Assembly: GCA_013399015.1 (NCBI GenBank)
Contig: VWZX01009108.1
Location: forward strand, 211,065-275,064
Direction: 5' to 3'
Origin: Galbula dea
Lineage: Eukaryota > Chordata > Aves > Piciformes > Galbulidae
Length of the DNA stretch: 64,000 bases
In this document: in pieces, positions 27,301-35,400 of the stretch
Position numbering within the stretch: position 1 is the first letter of the stretch
How the letters are laid out: each line of letters begins with the position of its first letter
Position numbers and translations under genes: made by a program
Notes under the pieces: generated by a model
What the model was told of the DNA's origin: nothing
The model's database searches: none
What the model saw: the letters and a program-made list of their open reading frames with translations, nothing else

Positions 27301-28081
27301 AAATGACCACGAGCACATGGATTGGAGCAGAAGCATCTGTGGGAGTCAGCAGCTTTTCCTGTGTCTCTTGGTTTCCACTGTTGCAGTAAACCCTGCTAAA
27401 CACAGGCTGTGGAGCTCTGCTTGCTGCTCAGCGTGTTTAGAGCTGACAAGTGAATTGAAAATGTCCTTGTGCTCAGGTGTGACTAAAAATCCTGGCATGA
27501 TTCAGGACTGGAGTGATACCAGCAGTGTGTCAGCTGAACGTTGCCACTGATGGGAGATCTTTCCATCTGGGATTGGCTTCCTTGGGCTGTGCTTCGCAGG
27601 CTCTTCTGCTTGTTATTTGTGTCTGCAAAAGGCATCCTGAGAGCAAGCCTCTGCTTCAGTAACTGCTGACTAAAAGAAAATGCTCCATGCACTCTGAATT
27701 TCAGCCCCAAATATTTTGCACAGGGAGGTTTTCCAGAAGTTTGGAAGAAATGTGAAGGTGTTAGCAGCCCTCTCAAGGCAGTGCCAGTACCCACAGGAGC
27801 TGCTGCTGCTGGAGCTGGTGCTGCTCACATTGCCTTTGTAACCTTACACTGTGGGCCTCATGAATTTCTTAGCAGTGTTTGAGAGAGTGGGGGAAGTTTA
27901 ACAGGAGGATTTAAGCAGTTTGAATTATTTATTTTCTTTTTTGTTTGGCATTTTGCAGGAAGAAAAAAAGTTTACAAAGACTGTGCAAGGGAAGGTCCAG
28001 AGCAGTTACCATCACTCGGTTCAGGAAATTGGAGAGCTGCTGAAAAAGAGACTTGATACCATTAAAAAACTAAAGATTTGA
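3217..28081 (+). CDS. NAA25: NAA25, NatB auxiliary subunit (exons 2-24; 5' partial)
   Basis: NAA25 (MDM20) is the auxiliary subunit of the NatB N-terminal acetyltransferase. It anchors catalytic NAA20 on ribosomes so that nascent chains starting Met-Asp, Met-Glu, Met-Asn or Met-Gln are acetylated; it acts in the cytosol. Twenty-three exons join in frame with GT/AG sites: 3217-3302, 4171-4309, 5322-5440, 8109-8183, 9291-9398, 9850-9928, 10429-10540, 11413-11502, 11837-12006, 12743-12855, 14622-14829, 15329-15415, 16439-16619, 17507-17606, 21994-22145, 22416-22541, 23256-23499, 23708-23831, 24181-24246, 24724-24821, 25038-25148, 25583-25729, 27959-28081. They total 2858 bases; a 58-base first coding exon would give 971 residues, close to the roughly 972 of the human protein. 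The N-terminal half is TPR-like helical repeats (ALAQEVAALEP, LYEAAVKKVPNSEEYH) and a seven-lysine run lies near residue 870. No stop or frameshift was seen. Introns not listed separately hold nothing I can name. Confidence 0.96.
4171..4309 (+). CDS. NAA25: NAA25 coding exon 3
   Basis: Acceptor cactag, donor gtaagc. About residues 49-95, including LKAIGLQRTGKQDEAYALAQ and the TPR motif EVAALEPTDDNSLQAL. The last base starts a proline codon completed by exon 4. Confidence 0.95.
5322..5440 (+). CDS. NAA25: NAA25 coding exon 4
   Basis: Acceptor gtttag, donor gtatga. About residues 95-134, ELVTKLYEAAVKKVPNSEEY then FMAYARVGEYKKMQQ, a TPR-like repeat. The following intron carries a CR1 fragment and a 14-bp tandem array. 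Confidence 0.95.
5546..6195 (-). mobile_element. CR1 LINE fragment in NAA25 intron 4
   Basis: On the minus strand this reads as the end of a CR1 second open frame: KELGVLVD and KKANGLLGCIKKSV, then RLRALGLLSLEK, then the terminal RVLEPWPRLCREAVESPCVE, with interruptions. CR1 copies are 5'-truncated non-LTR retrotransposons typical of birds. It shares the LEPWPRL...VESPCVERFPRQLE terminal signature with copies near 26.6, 35.3 and 40.5 kb. Confidence 0.85.
6172..6437. repeat. Duplicated ~80-bp segment around a 14-bp array
   Basis: The segment ccagctccttctccccaaag through gtgcagagct occurs at about 6172-6251 and again, nearly identical, at about 6355-6436. Between the copies lie the 14-bp array and a single N at 6354. 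This is either a true tandem duplication with a period near 183 bases or an assembly artefact at the N. Confidence 0.85.
6252..6353 (+). repeat. 14-bp minisatellite, about 7.3 copies
   Basis: Perfect head-to-tail copies of TTTGATAGAATATG run up to the N at 6354. One near-copy unit reappears at about 6440-6452. The unit resembles the CR1 tail pattern GATAGAAT, so it may have grown from a CR1 end. Confidence 0.95.
8109..8183 (+). CDS. NAA25: NAA25 coding exon 5
   Basis: Acceptor ttttcag, donor gtgggt. About residues 135-159, AGMALYKIVPKNPYYFWSVM then SLIMQ. In-frame at both ends. Confidence 0.95.
8733..8983 (-). mobile_element. CR1 3'-end fragment in NAA25 intron 5
   Basis: Starts with aatcatagaatcatagaatg, the reverse complement of the CR1 tail, followed by the typical ggaagggacc... 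tccaaccccc block and the region translating in reverse as a CR1 C-terminus. Inserted antisense to NAA25. Confidence 0.9.
9291..9398 (+). CDS. NAA25: NAA25 coding exon 6
   Basis: Acceptor cctcag, donor gtaagg. About residues 160-195, SISAQDENLSKTMFLPLAER followed by an acidic and lysine-rich helix. In-frame at both ends. Confidence 0.95.
9850..9928 (+). CDS. NAA25: NAA25 coding exon 7
   Basis: Acceptor ttgaag, donor gtaagt. About residues 196-222, VELYYMILERLEKYQEALDV then VRGKLG, a TPR-like helix pair. Confidence 0.94.
10429..10540 (+). CDS. NAA25: NAA25 coding exon 8
   Basis: Acceptor atgcag, donor gtgaga. About residues 222-259, KLTSELQSRENKCMAMYKKL then WPECNALSRRLLLK. The last two bases start an Asn codon finished in exon 9. 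Confidence 0.95.
11413..11502 (+). CDS. NAA25: NAA25 coding exon 9
   Basis: Acceptor ttccag, donor gtaagt. About residues 259-289, SDDWQFYITYFDSVFQLMDE then SWTPPPDEE. Confidence 0.95.
11837..12006 (+). CDS. NAA25: NAA25 coding exon 10
   Basis: Acceptor gcacag, donor gtaaga. About residues 289-346, beginning SLEGEVHCCIEQAVQFIEER and ending GCNDEYKL, with the conserved stretch PYLAKLELIRRLR. Confidence 0.95.
12743..12855 (+). CDS. NAA25: NAA25 coding exon 11
   Basis: Acceptor ccctag, donor gtaagg. About residues 346-383, DPEELMFQYFKKFGDKPCCF then TDLKVFVDLLPPSQYTK, one of the most conserved parts of the family. Confidence 0.96.
12856..14621 (+). other. NAA25 intron 11 with a small CR1 scrap
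   Basis: Mostly featureless intron. A short sense-strand CR1-like scrap lies at about 14240-14305 (agcatcctggcttggatcag), the same internal CR1 segment seen in the copy at 51.7 kb. A pyrimidine-rich stretch near 13420-13510 has no recognised function. Confidence 0.6.
14622..14829 (+). CDS. NAA25: NAA25 coding exon 12
   Basis: Acceptor tttcag, donor gtgagg. About residues 384-453, FISQLLEVIPLAAAAEGEIA, then ALPADIKALQQHLCVVQL and RELMFRYRHGLDF. An open frame extends upstream of the acceptor, but the family match starts at FISQLL. Confidence 0.95.
15329..15415 (+). CDS. NAA25: NAA25 coding exon 13
   Basis: Acceptor gtttag, donor gtatgt. About residues 453-482, GKSCLKTELQFSDYYCLLAV then HLLLDLWLE. 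Confidence 0.94.
16439..16619 (+). CDS. NAA25: NAA25 coding exon 14
   Basis: Acceptor caccag, donor gtgggt. About residues 482-542, GEESAVWQCLALLEEGLSHS then SNAQFKLLLIRIYCRLGAFE and ending HIQHDTIG, a TPR-like pair. The final Gly codon is split with exon 15. Confidence 0.95.
16864..17116 (-). mobile_element. CR1 3'-end fragment in NAA25 intron 14
   Basis: Antisense CR1 with a worn tail (agaatcatagcacgtcccaa), then ttggaagggatccacaagga and tccaactcctggctatgcac. It matches the subtype found at 33.5 and 49.5 kb. Confidence 0.88.
17507..17606 (+). CDS. NAA25: NAA25 coding exon 15
   Basis: Acceptor ttgcag, donor gtaagt. About residues 542-575, YLLTRYAESLGHYAAASQSC then RFFHSNQKD. It is followed by the gene's largest intron in the window (4.4 kb). 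Confidence 0.94.
17607..21993 (+). other. NAA25 intron 15 (4.4 kb)
   Basis: Longest intron between recognised NAA25 exons in the window. It contains the coding-like remnant at 19344-20077 and a locally CpG-richer block near 20735-20905; the rest shows nothing I can name. The flanking exons join in frame, so no NAA25 exon is missing. Confidence 0.6.
19344..20077 (+). pseudogene. Possible degraded processed pseudogene, parent unknown
   Basis: From 19633 to about 20077 one frame reads roughly 148 codons with only three stops, with protein-like stretches such as ITDEDSHLPTAVARKCYSTP, VIMAYLGMTKGP and LLCVLDTYSGYHLQILLVGK. Another frame from 19344 reads TYVVDVSEEHTWNQLSE and further plausible sequence. 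The stops and the frame change suggest decay. I do not recognise a parent gene and see no clear poly(A) tail. It could also be chance. Confidence 0.25.
21994..22145 (+). CDS. NAA25: NAA25 coding exon 16
   Basis: Acceptor ttctag, donor gtaagt. About residues 576-626, TSEYIIQAYKYGAFEKIPEF then HFAQVRTERMLLDLLLEAN. Confidence 0.95.
22416..22541 (+). CDS. NAA25: NAA25 coding exon 17
   Basis: Acceptor atacag, donor gtgagt. About residues 626-668, STSLEESIKSMSLSPEEDDI then PWKDLRDNRDLTVLFSWDPK. Confidence 0.95.
22671..23130 (-). mobile_element. CR1 fragment in NAA25 intron 17
   Basis: Begins catagaatcatagaattgcc (reversed CR1 tail), and reads in reverse as LDIRRKFFTVRVGRHWIRLP and RLRELGLFSLEKRRLPEDL, the CR1 C-terminus, with little decay. 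It ends about 125 bases before exon 18. Confidence 0.92.
23256..23499 (+). CDS. NAA25: NAA25 coding exon 18
   Basis: Acceptor ctctag, donor gtaccc. Largest exon of the gene here, about residues 668-749. It starts DISEEHRKLSLEEETMWLRI and includes LRLISGLPTLSHP and a glutamine/leucine helix ending EQKIQ. Confidence 0.95.
23708..23831 (+). CDS. NAA25: NAA25 coding exon 19
   Basis: Acceptor gcctag, donor gtaagt. About residues 750-791, YPVLGPPPTRMAGFFSNGSC then SLFYLVSDIYELDTNGL. Confidence 0.95.
24181..24246 (+). CDS. NAA25: NAA25 coding exon 20
   Basis: Acceptor tttcag, donor gtaaat. Short exon, about residues 791-813, EDSAEIQERIGNSFKSLVER. Recognised by frame continuity and family match. 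Confidence 0.92.
24724..24821 (+). CDS. NAA25: NAA25 coding exon 21
   Basis: Acceptor tttcag, donor gtaatt. About residues 813-845, DLFNKCKGDLIEVRDGTLKT then NLLENLVFFVE. Confidence 0.95.
25038..25148 (+). CDS. NAA25: NAA25 coding exon 22 (poly-lysine)
   Basis: Acceptor ctccag, donor gtagag. About residues 846-882, TISIALWVSSYCDSILRPLK, then NLQ, seven lysines and ESSVAM. The lysine codons form an A-rich tract at 25108-25134 with a nine-A run. The human protein has a similar lysine run here, so it is not a sequencing artefact. Confidence 0.94.
25583..25729 (+). CDS. NAA25: NAA25 coding exon 23
   Basis: Acceptor ttacag, donor gtaaga. About residues 883-931, PPVFTHFLDYVTELQTLTSN then DHIKGLEIILTALKLEELSL. 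Confidence 0.95.
25730..27958 (+). other. NAA25 intron 23
   Basis: 2.2-kb intron before the last exon. Apart from the sense CR1 fragment at 26573-26855 it shows no repeat, RNA or coding signal that I can support. Confidence 0.6.
26573..26855 (+). mobile_element. CR1 3'-end fragment (LEPWPRL subtype)
   Basis: Sense-strand CR1 terminus, SFCLSRRRNLFGVRVLEPWP then REAVESPCVERFPRQLEMIL, followed by ggttggactggatgatcttc and a short end without a clear tail. Close relative of the copies at 5.5, 35.3 and 40.5 kb. Confidence 0.9.
27959..28081 (+). CDS. NAA25: NAA25 terminal coding exon 24
   Basis: Acceptor ttgcag. About residues 932-971, EEKKFTKTVQGKVQSSYHHS, then EIGELLKKRLDTIKKLKI and stop TGA at 28079-28081. 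The KKLKI end matches the family C-terminus. Confidence 0.95.
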   Translation, partial: EEKKFTKTVQGKVQSSYHHSVQEIGELLKKRLDTIKKLKI

Positions 28082-28964
28082 GAAATGCATCCTTGACAGA
28101 GTCCACCAGGAGTGACACCAGTGTCCCAGACAGAAGCAACATCCAACAGACCATCACTTTAATCCAGGACTTCCTCATAATGCATGAAGGATTTAAAATC
28201 ATAAACCAGTTTTTTAGGCATTACAGATATATTGAGGTGATTTAAATTATTGTACATAAAGGAGAAGCAGGGACCCTTAGCAGGGTTTGACCACTTTTTA
28301 TACATGTTCATAAGTATATTGCAACAGGAGAAAATTAACTTTCTTCCCTTTGGATCTCTAGGAACAACTGGAGATGGTCTTTAGAAGCAGCAATAGAAAT
28401 CCAGTGTAAAGCATATATCTCAAAGGAGTTGTATTTTCATCACCATACAGTGTTTATAATTTTTGTATGGTCTTTGCCTTAGAAATGAAGAAATTGTAGA
28501 TGCCCACACTCAATGAAACTGAGCCCGTTTTGGAGCTGCCTCTCGTTGTCTGCAAAGCCACCTGGTCCTTCCGAATGAATTGTGGGCCTTGTTCCAGCAG
28601 GGAGAGGAACGCCCTCTGCATAGAACCTTTCGGCAGAGCCCAACCCCGCCCCGCAGCGTGGGAGGAAGCTGTGCTGGGGCGAGGAGAGAGCTGCTGGAGG
28701 GAGGAGGTGGTGTCATTGTACACCTTCAGGAAAAGAGCAAAACTGCTGAGGAGCAAACTTGGCCATTCAGCTTTAGGAAGAGATGGGAATCGTTGTTTCA
28801 GAGAAGAAAAAAAGACAAAACCAGAGACCTTGTATATAACAGCTGCAGTGAAGTCTGCCACTGTGGTCAGATTCCATGTCAGTTCAATGTACAACAGCAA
28901 TCATCATGACTTTTTAAAAGTGTGTTTAGGATACTGAAACTAAGACTTCAATATTTTAATAGCA

Positions 28965-28970
28965 ATTAAA
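28965..28970 (+). promoter_or_regulatory. NAA25: Candidate poly(A) signal ATTAAA for NAA25
   Basis: ATTAAA lies about 885 bases after the NAA25 stop. I saw no clear AATAAA before about 31.5 kb, so this variant hexamer is the best candidate; a longer 3'UTR using a weaker signal is possible. Confidence 0.35.
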
Positions 28971-29413
28971 TCCTCTTGGCTTGGGATTGAAGTTGGCAGA
29001 GGGTAACTTTTGCTTCCACTGTGGTATGAGGCTGAGAATACTTTTTGTAGCTGCTTGCTTTTTGCAGCTGATCTTTGGTTATTCAAGGACTAGCTCATTA
29101 GGAGTTCTGGTAGGAAGTGCCATTGCATCATCTGCTCCCACCAAGCCTGCATTTCTGCTGGGGTTTTGGGTTTGTTTTTTGTCACGTTAAAGGAGTAATG
29201 CAGCCTAAAAATGGATAGGCAAAAAAAAGTTACATGTAGCTGCAATACAAGGGACAGGTCAGACTTGACAGATTCCTTATCTTCTGATTTAAAGCACCTA
29301 GTATCTGAAGTCTAAAAAGAGAGCTGACAATCCTAGCTTTTGTTGTCACCTCTGAGTATGTTTGTTAGGAATGCTAGAATGTTGATGAGAGTATTTTTTT
29401 AAAGTGAATCCCC

Positions 29414-29421
29414 TGTGTGTG

Positions 29422-29453
<32 letters not shown>

Positions 29454-29460
29454 AAAAAAA
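29414..29460. repeat. (TG)n(TA)n microsatellite with A run
   Basis: Alternating TG then TA/CA dinucleotides followed by eight or more A, in the NAA25 downstream region. Simple sequence, likely length-variable. Confidence 0.95.
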
Positions 29461-31409
29461 GGAATTTCACATAGCTGCTCTTGCTGGATTTAGTTCTGCT
29501 TTTCCCCATCCTGAAAGGGAAAGAAGGAACATCTGCAGGTTGTCTAAATTGTAAAGGATGTCCTGATGGTTGAATTGCAATGTCTGGTAAGTGCTCTGGG
29601 CTGGAGGAATACCAAAATGTGTTGTCTGTTTTATAGTAATACTTCTCCTGGAGGAAAAACAAAACCAACCCAACAACCCACATCTGACCTCTATGTTGTA
29701 TAGGAATATCTTTGTTGAAAGAAAGGTGTGCTCCTTAAATTCAAGCCAGGCTGATGACTGAAGTCCATGCTTTGAAATGCGTAGGGTAAGTGAAGAGAGT
29801 CTCATTGCTGAGATGATGCAATTCACAGAGGAGCACTGGGCTAGGAATCTGCACTGCCCTTGTTCATTCAGGGAGGCAAATGGCCATTGCTGGTGTTCTG
29901 TGGCAGTGCTGAGTAGAGAAGGCTTTGTGCAAACACCAGCACTGAAAGCAGAGCTGCCTCAGCAGAGGGGACAGGCCAGGGGCTGGTCTGTGCTGGAGTT
30001 TCCTTCCACAGCTGCTACAACAGGTTGAACTCGGTCATGTCAATAAGCAATGGTGAAGATGGAAGTGAAGTGTAAGGTTAACAGAACCAAGCTTTGAAAG
30101 TCCTCCCATGTGCCTGAAAGCAGAACTTGCTTTAAAAAGGGGGTTTTTGCATCAGCTCCCTTAAAAGTAGAATTGAAACTGCTGGGGAAGGGATGGGGGG
30201 GTAGGACACACATGTTGTCATCTGAAGCAGAGTCTGAGGAGGAGATGGAACCACAGCTCGCTCTTGCTTCCTGTCCCAGCATTTGGCACTGCACAGGTCC
30301 AGCGTTGGCTGGTTCCTCAGACCAGCCCTGTGCCAGGACAGGGGTGTGCTGACTGCTGCTTCACCTTAGCTGCTGTCCCATTGCCAGCTCCAGCCACTGG
30401 TGAATAATAAGCTTGTCAAACAAATACAATGGATTCTGGGTTTTTTTGTTTGGATTGCTCAAGTGTTTGATAAAACCAGATGCCATCTCTTCACAGACTG
30501 AGGAAACAGTGGACAAACATGACCATGTAATGACTGTTGGAGGGCTTGGTTGAGGGAGAGGGAGAATTTCTCTTCCCCTATAAATTGTGTACAGTTAAAG
30601 ATATTATATATTTCTTATGACAGAGCATTTCTCCTCCAGAATATGTCCCACAGGGACATCAGAAGAAATTCAAGCTATAACCCAGTGCTGCTGTTCCCCT
30701 TTTCCACTCTTGGGATTTGTTTTTGTTTCTTTGTTTTGGATGATTACTTTTTTGGTGATGAATTGAAAACCATACCTAGAAGAAGCTACCAAGACTACTG
30801 TTTACAGACTGAAAAAAAAATACTGCTTTTATACTACTGGGATCACAAGCCAGGATCCTTTTACAGATTTCCTCGACTATTCTCTTTGCTTAAAATCGAT
30901 GTCTGATGTAGATAAAGGTCAGCAGTCTCCTACCCTGCTTTGTCTACATACAGGCCAAACTGTACAATGCCTGTTTGTGTTGCCCATCATTTTTGTACTT
31001 TTTAAACTGTTCAGAAATTGCATTTCTATTTTGCAGTCATTGCTAATCAGGACTTTATTTTAGCAGCTAGTAATCTTAGAGGGGTTATTTTTGTTGTTGT
31101 CGTCATTGTTGTAGCTGCAGCCTTACCTGAGCTTTCTCTTCCTTCATTGTTAATTTATGACTGTAGGAGATATGTATGCCTCAGCCTTCTATGGACTAAA
31201 GTGACACCACTGCAACTGATCTGCTTTAAACTAGATGGGTTTATAATTTATATAAAAGTCAGTTTCGTTACAAATCAGTACTGGTGCCTCTTTCATTGTG
31301 CTGTCTGTCTGGGCTGTAAGTGACTGAAGTGCTCGTCTATGCTGACGAAGCCAGATTATCCTGGTGCAGGGGAAAACAAAAAATCGAGTTACCTTCACAG
31401 CCAGTTGAA

Positions 31410-31428
31410 GGGGGGGGGGGGGGGGGGN
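31410..31428. repeat. 18-G homopolymer ending in N
   Basis: An uninterrupted G run of 18 bases is followed by one N at 31428, so its true length was not resolved. Such runs form G-quadruplexes and stop polymerases. Confidence 0.95.
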
Positions 31429-31523
31429 CACCTACTTCAGGATGATGTCTGCTGGGGGAGGAAGCTTGGATGTGGCTGTTTGGCATGCTCATCTGTCAGC
31501 CTGCTGTTCAGGCTTTGCTTGAA

Positions 31524-31870
31524 TCACAGGATCATTAAGGTCAGAAAAGATCTCTGGTCGAGTCCAACTGTTAGACCCTAACACTGCCAGGTCTCCCCTA
31601 AACCATGTCCCTCAGTACATCTACGTGTTTTTTGAACGCTTCCAAGGACGGTAAGTCCTCCACTGTCCTGGGCAGCCTGTGACAATGCTTAACCACCCTT
31701 TCAGGGAAGAATTTTTTCCTAATAGCCAACCTAAACCTCCCCTGGCATAACTTAAGGCCGTTCTCTCGTCTTATTGCTTGTTCCTTGGGAGAACAGGCCG
31801 ACTCCCCGCTCGCTCCAACATCCTTACAGGCAGCTGAAAGAGAGCAAGGTGGTCTTGCTTGCACTTCATC
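31524..31870 (-). mobile_element. CR1 3'-end fragment upstream of ERP29
   Basis: Antisense CR1: tcacaggatcattaaggtca, tccaactgttagaccctaac, and reverse reading LCQGRFRLAIRKKFFPERVV then HRLPRTVEDLPSLEAFKKHV. It ends about 500 bases before the ERP29 start and is a different, older-looking subtype. Confidence 0.88.
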
Positions 31871-32374
31871 CCATCATTCAGTGACAAAAGCCAGTAAGGG
31901 CTAGCAGCGCATGAGATCTCTAGAAGCACAAAAAGCTATCCGACGGGGCTGTGGCAATGGTAGGGCAGCGGCCACCCTCCTTGGCCTCCAGCTGTATACA
32001 AATCCACCACACACCAGGTGGTGGCCGCAGCGCTGTAGCCTCTCCTGCACGGCCAGACCCTGCCTTCTGCCCTTTCTCTGCTTTCATCTTCTCCCAATTG
32101 GCCCCTGGATGCTTCCTGCTCCTGTCTATTTTCCTGGCAGCGGCAGCAGCAACATCACCGCGGAATACCCCCGAGAGCAAGCACTACCCCTACAACGGCG
32201 CCAGACCCGCGATCCCGTTCTGCGGACCCTGCCCGCCCCCTCCTCGCCGCTGCCTGGGTCCACCCCTGGAGCGCGCCCCCGCTCCCTGCGCCCGGCCCCG
32301 GGGCGGGCCCGGCCCCCGGCGGCACTCGGCGCGGTCACGTGTCGGCGGCAGCTCCGTTCGCTCCGCGCTCCGCC

Positions 32375-32497
32375 ATGGCTACGGCGCTCGTTGCCGCCGC
32401 TTCCCTGGTCCTCTGCCTGCTCAGCCTGGCGCTGCTCGGCGGCACCGCGCTACACACTAAGGGCTCCGTGCCCCTCGACTCCATCACCTTTTACAAG
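32375..32497 (+). CDS. ERP29: ERP29 coding exon 1
   Basis: Residues 1-41: signal peptide, then LHTKGSVPLDSITFYK. Donor gtacgg. Very GC-rich, in the CpG island. Confidence 0.96.
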
Positions 32498-35400
32498 GTA
32501 CGGCTCGCCCCGGCGGGCGCTGCCCGGTCTGGTAGAGCGCTCGGGGCGGTGGCGTTGTGGGGAGGCAGGCGGGCCGCTCCGGCAGCCATGTGTACCGCCG
32601 CCGATGCCGGTAGCAACAGGCGGGCAGCCTCCGAAGGCCGGGGCGGCGGTGTGGGTAGCGAGGGAAGGAGGGGTGCGGAGCGGGCGGAGGAGCCACCGCG
32701 GGGACGGGGCCGACCCCGCTCCCCCATACCGGTGCCGCCGCCGGCGCGGGGGTCGACGGCCGAGGCGGCGGGTCCGGCGCGCCGCAGCCAATAAGAGAGC
32801 GGTAGCCGCGGCGGACAGCCAATCGGCGCTGTCCAAGTGGAGCTGGGCCGCCGGGGGCCGCCAGTGCTGCGCTGCGGCCCGGGGCACGGGNNNNNNNNNN
32901 NNNNNNNNNNNNNNNNNNNNNNNNNNNNNNNNNNNNNNNNNNCCAGCGGCATCGGCGGGACTCGGTCAGACTGCCGCAGCGGCCCCCGGGCCCAGCTCTG
33001 GGCCGGCTCCCCACACCTCCCGGTCAGGGAGCAGCGGAATAGCCGCTCTTGGCTTCCTTCTGCTCTGCCCGTGCTGTGACCGAGGGCAGGGCTGTGCAGG
33101 GGAGCGAGTCGGGGCTGTGGGCTGTCTTAGCTCGGGCCGGTTTCGGTTCTTTTCTGTGCATGAAAGAGAAAGCAACAGGCTGTGGGCCAGGCTGAGCTTC
33201 CACGCTGGGGTTTTTTCTCCCCTAAATGACTGTGAATGGAAGGTGTCTGCCTGGAGCACGGCAGGACTCTGCCGAGCAGGTGGCAGGTGCGTTTCGGAAG
33301 GGAGCAGGAGTGTGGCAGGATTAATGCCTGAGCTGCGGCAGTGTGAAGGGACAGGAATCAGCTGAGCTGTCTGAAAAGGATCTGCCTTGAGCAAACTGCT
33401 CAGGCAGGAGCAGATATTTCTCATTGCATGCCAGATTGTTCTGCTGTCACAAACCATTTTGGGTGTTTTATAGAATCGTAGAAAGTCCTGATTTGAAAGG
33501 GACCCACAAGGATCATCAAGTCCAACTCCTGTCTATGCACGGGACAACCCCAAAAGTCACTCCATGTGTCTAAGAGCATTGTGCAGATGCTTTTGGAGTT
33601 CTGTCAGGCTTGGTGCCGTGACTGCATCCCTGGGGAGCCTGTGCCAATGCTCCACCACCCCTTGGGTGAAGAACCTTTTCCTAATGTCCAAGTTAACCCT
33701 GCCCTGGCACAGCTTCATGTTGTTCACTCGGGTTCTCTTAGTGGTCACCAGAGAGATCAGCTCTTGCCCCTCCACTTTTCATCATGAGGCAGCTGTAGAC
33801 CATGATGAGGTCTCCCCTTAGTCTCCTCCAGGCTGAACAAACCAGGTGACTTCAGCCATTCCTCATACAGCTTCCCCACTAGATCCTTCACCATCTTCAT
33901 GGCCCTTCTATGGATGCTCTCCAGCAGCTTAATATCCCTCCTATATGGTGGTGCCCAAAACTGCACCCAGTATTCAAGGTGAGGCCACAGGTGACCAGTT
34001 GGCCAAGCAGTGCTTGGTGTACCCCAGGACACAGTCGGCCCTTTTGGCTGCCAGGGCACACTGTTGACTCATAGACCCCCAGATCTCCTTCTACAGAGCT
34101 GCTCTGCAGCCTCTCATTCCCCACTCTGCACATTTATGACCCTCTACAACCCTTGGGAGCTGCCAGCTCTTCTGCAACAAGAAGAATTTGAAGTAATTGG
34201 CAGAAGGCTCCAAGAAGGGCTTTGAATGACCAACAGAGCTGTAGCACTGCCATGCTCACTGCTTCCCAGGACAGTGGTGGAGAATCAGCTTGGCCAGGGC
34301 TGAAAGCTGTGGTTAGCTGTGGGAAGCAGCTGGCATGGCAGTGCCCAAGCAGTGCTTGCAGTGCACTGTGTAGGTGGTACTTGTGTGGCAATCTGCCCCT
34401 GTTCACTAGAAACAAGATTTTGCAAGGTCTTCTCCTGGATGGAAGAACAAAATCTCAACCTGGGTGACAGATTCCCAAGCTCATTGGAAATAGTATCATC
34501 CAAGCACAGCAAAGTTCAAAAGCAGCAAGACAAGCAAAGAGGAATCAGTTGAAACAGGAATTCTGTTTCCTGCTCTAGCACAGCACCTCCAGCTCCTCCC
34601 TTCTTAGCTTAGAGCTGCAGTTCTCATGCTAGGACACTTTGGAATGACATTAGGTTTGGCCTCTCTCAATGTCCCACTGGAAATGCTGTAGCTGACTTCC
34701 TTCCAAGATGCTAATCAGATTTACAATAAGCAAATCATGTATAATTAAAGGCATTATCTGACCCCCCAAACCTACCATGTACTATCTTTGTCATGTGCTG
34801 GAGCAATACATGCACCCAAAGCTCAGTCTTTCCTCCACACTGCAGTGAGTCATTTCTGAAAGGCCATTAATTATAACATTCCCATTCTCCCCTGCATCTA
34901 CTCCTTGCACAGGAAGAGAAGAAGCAGCTAAAGCAGCCTCAGATGATTTGTAGATTGCTCAGACACAAAATGCTAAAGTTTTCTCTTTTTTTTTTCCTTC
35001 TTGTTTTAGGTAATTCCCAAGCATAAGTTTGTCCTGGTGAAATTTGACACCCAGTATCCTTATGGAGAGAAACAAGATGAGTTCAAAAAGCTGGCAGAGA
35101 GCTCAGGCTCCAGTGATGATCTTCTGGTGGCTGAGGTGGGGATATCAGGTGAGGAGCTCTGAGCAGATGAGGACACCATGGGTTGGTGTGGAGGAAATAT
35201 TCACTGTGGTTTCTGGTGAAAACAGGCTCAGAGGTAATGCTGTTGGTGAGAAGAGAGATGGGCCAGCATGGTGGGGGCTGGAAGGGACCTCTGGGGATCA
35301 GTCAGTCCAACCCCCCTGCTCCAGCAGGGTCACCCACAGGAGCTTGCCCAGGATCACCTCCAGCTGCCTTGGGAATCTCTCCACACAAGGAGACTCCACA

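Larger units (their letters stand above)
28082..31520 (+). other. NAA25 3'UTR and downstream intergenic sequence
   Basis: No coding family is recognisable here. The stretch begins as NAA25 3'UTR. It contains a GT/TA microsatellite at about 29414-29460, T-rich sequence around 30700-31150 typical of long 3'UTRs, and an 18-G run ending in an N. How far the transcript runs cannot be told from sequence alone. Confidence 0.55.
32190..33110 (+). promoter_or_regulatory. ERP29: ERP29 CpG island and promoter region
   Basis: Strong CpG island spanning the ERP29 start codon. A GC box (GGGCGGG, 32301-32307) and a CACGTG E-box (32336-32341) lie just before the ATG at 32375. No TATA box is evident, as usual for housekeeping promoters. 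Two CCAAT boxes (32788-32792 and 32819-32823) lie inside intron 1, about 400 bases downstream of the ATG. The island is interrupted by the N run at 32891-32942. Confidence 0.75.
32498..35009 (+). other. ERP29 intron 1 with sequence gap and CR1
   Basis: Begins inside the CpG island, contains two CCAAT boxes, the 52-N gap and a CR1 insertion at about 33472-34128. The remainder, about 34130-35000, shows nothing I can name. Confidence 0.7.

Noticed and set aside
31911..33365. 484-codon open frame on the plus strand
   Set aside because: It crosses the N gap, is in a different frame from ERP29 exon 1, and is explained by the low stop frequency of GC-rich CpG-island sequence.
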